Source of the DNA: Roseiarcus sp035500275 | GTDB taxonomy: Bacteria > Pseudomonadota > Alphaproteobacteria > Rhizobiales > Beijerinckiaceae | DNA length: 9,461 bases | Direction of reading: 5' to 3' | Assembly (NCBI GenBank): GCA_035500275.1 | Contig: DATJXI010000194.1 | Location: forward strand, 1 to 9,461 | Shown here: positions 6,813 through 9,461 of the stretch, piece by piece | Position numbering within the stretch: position 1 is the stretch's first letter | Layout of the letters: every line of letters begins with the position of its first letter | Notes under the pieces: generated by a model | The model's input: only the letters and a program-made list of their open reading frames with translations | Database searches by the model: none | Told to the model about the DNA's origin: nothing | Made by a program: the position numbers and the translations under genes

Positions 6813-6844
6813 GGATAATTATAGCCGCTGTAATTATTCTTGAC
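6808..6844. promoter_or_regulatory. 37-base near-perfect palindromic operator in the frcB/frcR divergent spacer
   Basis: The dyad is centred on C6826. Of 18 base pairs only two fail (6822/6830 and 6814/6838). The core arms are ATAATTA (6815-6821) and TAATTAT (6831-6837) around AGC-C-GCT; the outer arms are GTCAAG (6808-6813) and CTTGAC (6839-6844). This AT-rich island in GC-rich DNA fits the AT-rich inverted repeats bound by ROK regulators such as NagC and Mlc. The outer arms contain the -35-like TTGAC of both divergent promoters, so a bound protein would block both. The binder is most likely the adjacent ROK protein (inference). Confidence 0.75.
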
Positions 6845-6868
6845 AGCGCGCCTCAATCCGCCCAATCT
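6840..6868 (+). promoter_or_regulatory. Candidate promoter of the ROK regulator gene (and zwf)
   Basis: A perfect TTGACA at 6840-6845 starts in the right arm of the palindrome. A 17-base spacer leads to CAATCT (6863-6868), a weak -10. A start of transcription near 6875 would leave a leader of about 30 bases before the ATG at 6907. Overlap with the operator suggests autoregulation. Confidence 0.45.
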
Positions 6869-6906
6869 TAAGGCAGCATCAGGCCCAAGCAGCGAGGGAG
6901 TCAGGG

Positions 6907-8199
6907 ATGAAGGAGGCGCGAAGCAGTTCGCGCGCCCGTTACGCTCACCAGGTTCAGGGCCTCGGCGAAGCGGAGGCGGTGTTTGTCTCGTCTGTGACTG
7001 ATATCGCGAGCGGGGCCAACCAAGCTGGCGTGCGCCTCTACAACGAGAGGCTGCTCCTGTCGCTTGTGCGGCGCTTCGGTCCCCTGTCAAAAATCGAGGT
7101 GGCGAGACTGACCGGCCTGTCGGTGCAATCAACCTCGGCGATCATGAATCGCCTGCAGACGGACGGCCTGTTGAAGCGCGAGGCGCCGCTACGCGGCCGC
7201 GTCGGACAGCCGACAGTGCCGATGTCTCTCGATCCGGAAGGCGCGTTCTCGCTCGGCCTCAAGATCGGCCGGCGCAGCCTCGACTTCGTCCTCGTCGATT
7301 TTCGCGGCGCCGTTCGCCGGCGCGATCATCGGACATTCGCTTTTCCGACACCCTCGATGATCCTCGAGTTCGTCCGCGGCTCGCTGCCACGGATGACGGA
7401 AGCGCTCGACGAGCGGCAGAAGCGGCGGATTGCCGGCCTCGGCGTCGCCTTTCCGTTCCAGCTCTGGACCTGGGAGAAAGAGATCGGGGCGCCGCCGGGC
7501 GCGATGAGAGCGTGGCGCGACTTCGACGTCGAGGCGGAGATCGCGAGGATCTGCCCCTATCACGTGATCCTTTGCAACGACGCCACCACAGGTTGCGCCG
7601 CCGAGTTCTTTTTCGGCCGCGGCTGGCGGTTTCGCGACTTTCTCTATATCTTCGTCGGGGCCTTCATCGGCGGGGGTCTCGTCCTCGACGGGGCCTTGCG
7701 GACCGGGCGCACGGGCAACGCCGCCGCTTTGGGTTCGATGCCGGTCATGCCAAAGAGCGAAGGCGGGCGCGCGCCGCAGCTCATCTCGTGCGCCTCGATC
7801 TTCCAACTCGAACGTCGCCTTGAGGCGGCCGGCATTGACGCTTCGCCAATCTGGGCGACGCCCAACGACTGGCCGGATTTCGGCGCTCCCCTCGACGCCT
7901 GGATTGAAGAGGTCGCGTTGGCCTTGGCTTACGCTTCGCTTGCGGCGATCTCGATTACCGATTTCGAGGCGATTATTGTGGATGGCGCGATGCCGCCGCA
8001 TGTCCGCGATCGGCTGACCACCCGCGCGACGCAGATTTTCGCAGGGCTCGACCGGCGAGGCCTGAGCGACGTCGAGATCGTTTCGGGGACGGTCGGCGCC
8101 GACGCGCTCGCCATAGGGGGAGCGGCGCTGCCGCTCCTTAAGAATTTCGGCCGGGACCGCGAGGTCCTGCTGAAGGACACATTGAGCCAGGTGGTTTAG
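6907..8199 (+). CDS. frcR: ROK-family transcriptional regulator (FrcR-like)
   Basis: 430 residues. An N-terminal extension of about 40 residues precedes a winged helix-turn-helix (LYNERLLLSLVRRFGPLSKI at 44-63, then ARLTGLSVQSTSAIMNRLQ at 66-84) and the RVGQP turn near 98-102 typical of ROK repressors. The ROK sugar-kinase-like fold follows: LGLKIGRRSLDFVLVDFRG at 116-134, LCNDATTGCAAEFFFGRG at 222-239 (compare ENDANAAALAE of active kinases), and FIGGGLVLDGALRTGRTGNA at 253-272. The zinc motif CxCGxxGCxE and its preceding histidine are absent, so it is not a working sugar kinase. The ATG follows GAGGGAG (6894-6900) by six bases. It is divergent from frcBCA and upstream of zwf; a fructose-responsive repressor of both is inferred from context and from the Sinorhizobium frc locus. 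Confidence 0.88.
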   Translation: MKEARSSSRARYAHQVQGLGEAEAVFVSSVTDIASGANQAGVRLYNERLLLSLVRRFGPLSKIEVARLTGLSVQSTSAIMNRLQTDGLLKREAPLRGRVGQPTVPMSLDPEGAFSLGLKIGRRSLDFVLVDFRGAVRRRDHRTFAFPTPSMILEFVRGSLPRMTEALDERQKRRIAGLGVAFPFQLWTWEKEIGAPPGAMRAWRDFDVEAEIARICPYHVILCNDATTGCAAEFFFGRGWRFRDFLYIFVGAFIGGGLVLDGALRTGRTGNAAALGSMPVMPKSEGGRAPQLISCASIFQLERRLEAAGIDASPIWATPNDWPDFGAPLDAWIEEVALALAYASLAAISITDFEAIIVDGAMPPHVRDRLTTRATQIFAGLDRRGLSDVEIVSGTVGADALAIGGAALPLLKNFGRDREVLLKDTLSQVV

Positions 8200-8238
8200 T
8201 CATATTTGCCGCGTTCCACGCCGACACTGAGAGGCGCC

Positions 8239-9461
8239 ATGACCCAACGCATCGTTAAGGTTGAGCCGTTCGACCTCTTGGTCTTCGGCGGCACGGGCGA
8301 TCTTGCCTATAGAAAGCTCTATCCGGCGCTCTTTCACCGGGAGCGGAGCGAACAGTTCACCGAACCAACCCGCATCATCGGCGTCTCCCGCCGTCATCTC
8401 GGTCGCGACGAATTCCGCGCCACCGTGAAGGACGCGCTCATCAAATACAACGTGTTTGACGAAGGGGGAGGAGACGCGGCAGGCAGGTTCCTCGCTCGAC
8501 TGGAATATGTCGCGGCCGACGCCACCAGCGAGGAAGGCTGGCAGGAGTTGAGGTCGCTGCTCGGCTCGGACGAACGCGTGCACGCGTTCTACCTCGCGAC
8601 CGGCCCCGACCTCTTCTGTCCGCTTGCCAGCCGGCTCGGCTCGGAGGGACTCGTCACCACCCGCTCGCGCATCATAGTCGAGAAACCCATCGGCAAGGAC
8701 GGGGCGACCGCCGCCGTCATCAACAACGAGATCGGATCCGTTTTCACGGAAGGCGCAATCTTCCGCATTGACCACTACCTAGGCAAGGAATCGGTGCAGA
8801 ACCTGATGGCGCTGCGCTTCGCCAACGTTCTGCTCGAGCCGTTGTGGAACAACGCCCACATCGATCACGTGCAGATCACCGTCGCTGAGACGCTGGGTGT
8901 GGAGGGACGCGGCGGCTATTACGACGAGGCCGGCGCGATCCGCGACATGGTCCAGAACCATATGATGCAGCTCTTGTGCCTCGTCGCCATGGAGCCGCCA
9001 AACTCGCTCGACGCGGATTCGTTGCGCGACGAGAAGCTCAAGGTGTTGAAGGCGCTCCAGCCGATCGACGAGTCGAACGCATCAGCCTTCACCGTGCGTG
9101 GACAATATCGCGCCGGTTTCGCCGACGGCGGACCGGTCCCGAGCTATCTGCACGACGTTGGCAAGGAGGAGAGCGACACGGAGACATTCGTCGCCCTGAA
9201 GATCGGCGTGGCTAACTGGCGTTGGGCGGGAGTGCCCTTCTATTTGCGAACCGGCAAGCGCCTGCCGCAGCGGTTTTCCGAGATCGTGGTCGGGTTCCGG
9301 CGCGTGCCGCACGTCATCTTCGACGCGATGTCGGATTCGATGCCGCCCAACCGGCTCGTGATCCGGGTTCAGCCCGACGAGGGAATCAAACTGTGGATGA
9401 TGGTGAAGGAGCCAGGGCCGGGCGGCATGCGCCTCCAGCACCTGCCGCTCGACATGAGCTT
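8239..9461 (+). CDS. zwf: Glucose-6-phosphate 1-dehydrogenase, 3' end outside window
   Basis: Cytoplasmic enzyme oxidising glucose 6-phosphate to 6-phosphogluconolactone with NAD(P), the entry to the Entner-Doudoroff and pentose phosphate routes. 407 codons are visible; the family is usually near 490 residues, so about 85 are missing. Coenzyme-binding turn VFGGTGDLAYRKL at 15-27, EKPIGKD at 148-154, substrate-binding RIDHYLGKE at 176-184, catalytic histidine 241 in MVQNHMMQ, KLKVLKALQP at 266-275, NWRWAGVPFYLRTGKRL at 326-342. The sequence closely follows rhizobial Zwf. The ATG at 8239 has GAGAGG (8229-8234) four bases upstream. Only 39 bases separate it from the regulator, with no visible terminator, so co-transcription is likely. 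In many alphaproteobacteria pgl and edd come next; this cannot be seen here. Confidence 0.96.
   Translation, partial: MTQRIVKVEPFDLLVFGGTGDLAYRKLYPALFHRERSEQFTEPTRIIGVSRRHLGRDEFRATVKDALIKYNVFDEGGGDAAGRFLARLEYVAADATSEEGWQELRSLLGSDERVHAFYLATGPDLFCPLASRLGSEGLVTTRSRIIVEKPIGKDGATAAVINNEIGSVFTEGAIFRIDHYLGKESVQNLMALRFANVLLEPLWNNAHIDHVQITVAETLGVEGRGGYYDEAGAIRDMVQNHMMQLLCLVAMEPPNSLDADSLRDEKLKVLKALQPIDESNASAFTVRGQYRAGFADGGPVPSYLHDVGKEESDTETFVALKIGVANWRWAGVPFYLRTGKRLPQRFSEIVVGFRRVPHVIFDAMSDSMPPNRLVIRVQPDEGIKLWMMVKEPGPGGMRLQHLPLDMS

Overview
The window reads as chromosomal DNA from a GC-rich alphaproteobacterium, most likely Rhizobiales (Hyphomicrobiales). This rests on the roughly 60-65% GC of most of the sequence and on close resemblance of the sugar-transport proteins and Zwf to rhizobial FrcB, FrcC, FrcA and Zwf as I remember them; no search was run. 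Six protein-coding genes are supported, two of them cut by the window edges.

Right part (3681-9461): a sugar-catabolism block. A fructose-type ABC importer (frcB, frcC, frcA) runs on the minus strand. A ROK-family regulator (frcR-like) runs divergently on the plus strand and is followed after 39 bases by zwf (glucose-6-phosphate dehydrogenase), which leaves the window. The 224-base divergent spacer holds a striking 37-base near-perfect palindrome with an AT-rich core, and its outer arms carry a TTGAC -35-like box on each strand. It is the obvious candidate operator for the regulator, able to close both promoters at once.

Left part (1-3162): a two-gene conflict or defence module on the minus strand. 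The first gene encodes a degenerate SIR2-like domain fused to a C-terminal TIR domain that keeps its probable catalytic glutamate. The second overlaps it by 4 bases (GTGA) and encodes a STAND-type P-loop NTPase (nSTAND1-like), then a charged coiled coil, one transmembrane segment and the start of a helical TPR-like tail, cut by the left edge. The NTPase starts at GTG. Its last roughly 100 visible codons are AT-rich (about 42% GC in bases 1-300, against 58-70% in sampled blocks of the rest), which suggests a swapped sensor. The likely logic is a membrane-attached STAND sensor/switch with a separately encoded NAD-consuming TIR effector.

The junction (3163-3680) has no convincing gene. It holds a probable frcA terminator, a T-tract array with a 21-base repeat in phase with the DNA helix (predicted curvature), GC-rich hairpins, and the leader of the TIR gene. 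The kinase gene expected after frcA in the Sinorhizobium frc operon is not there; the defence-like module follows instead, so this spacer looks like the boundary between core metabolism and accessory DNA.
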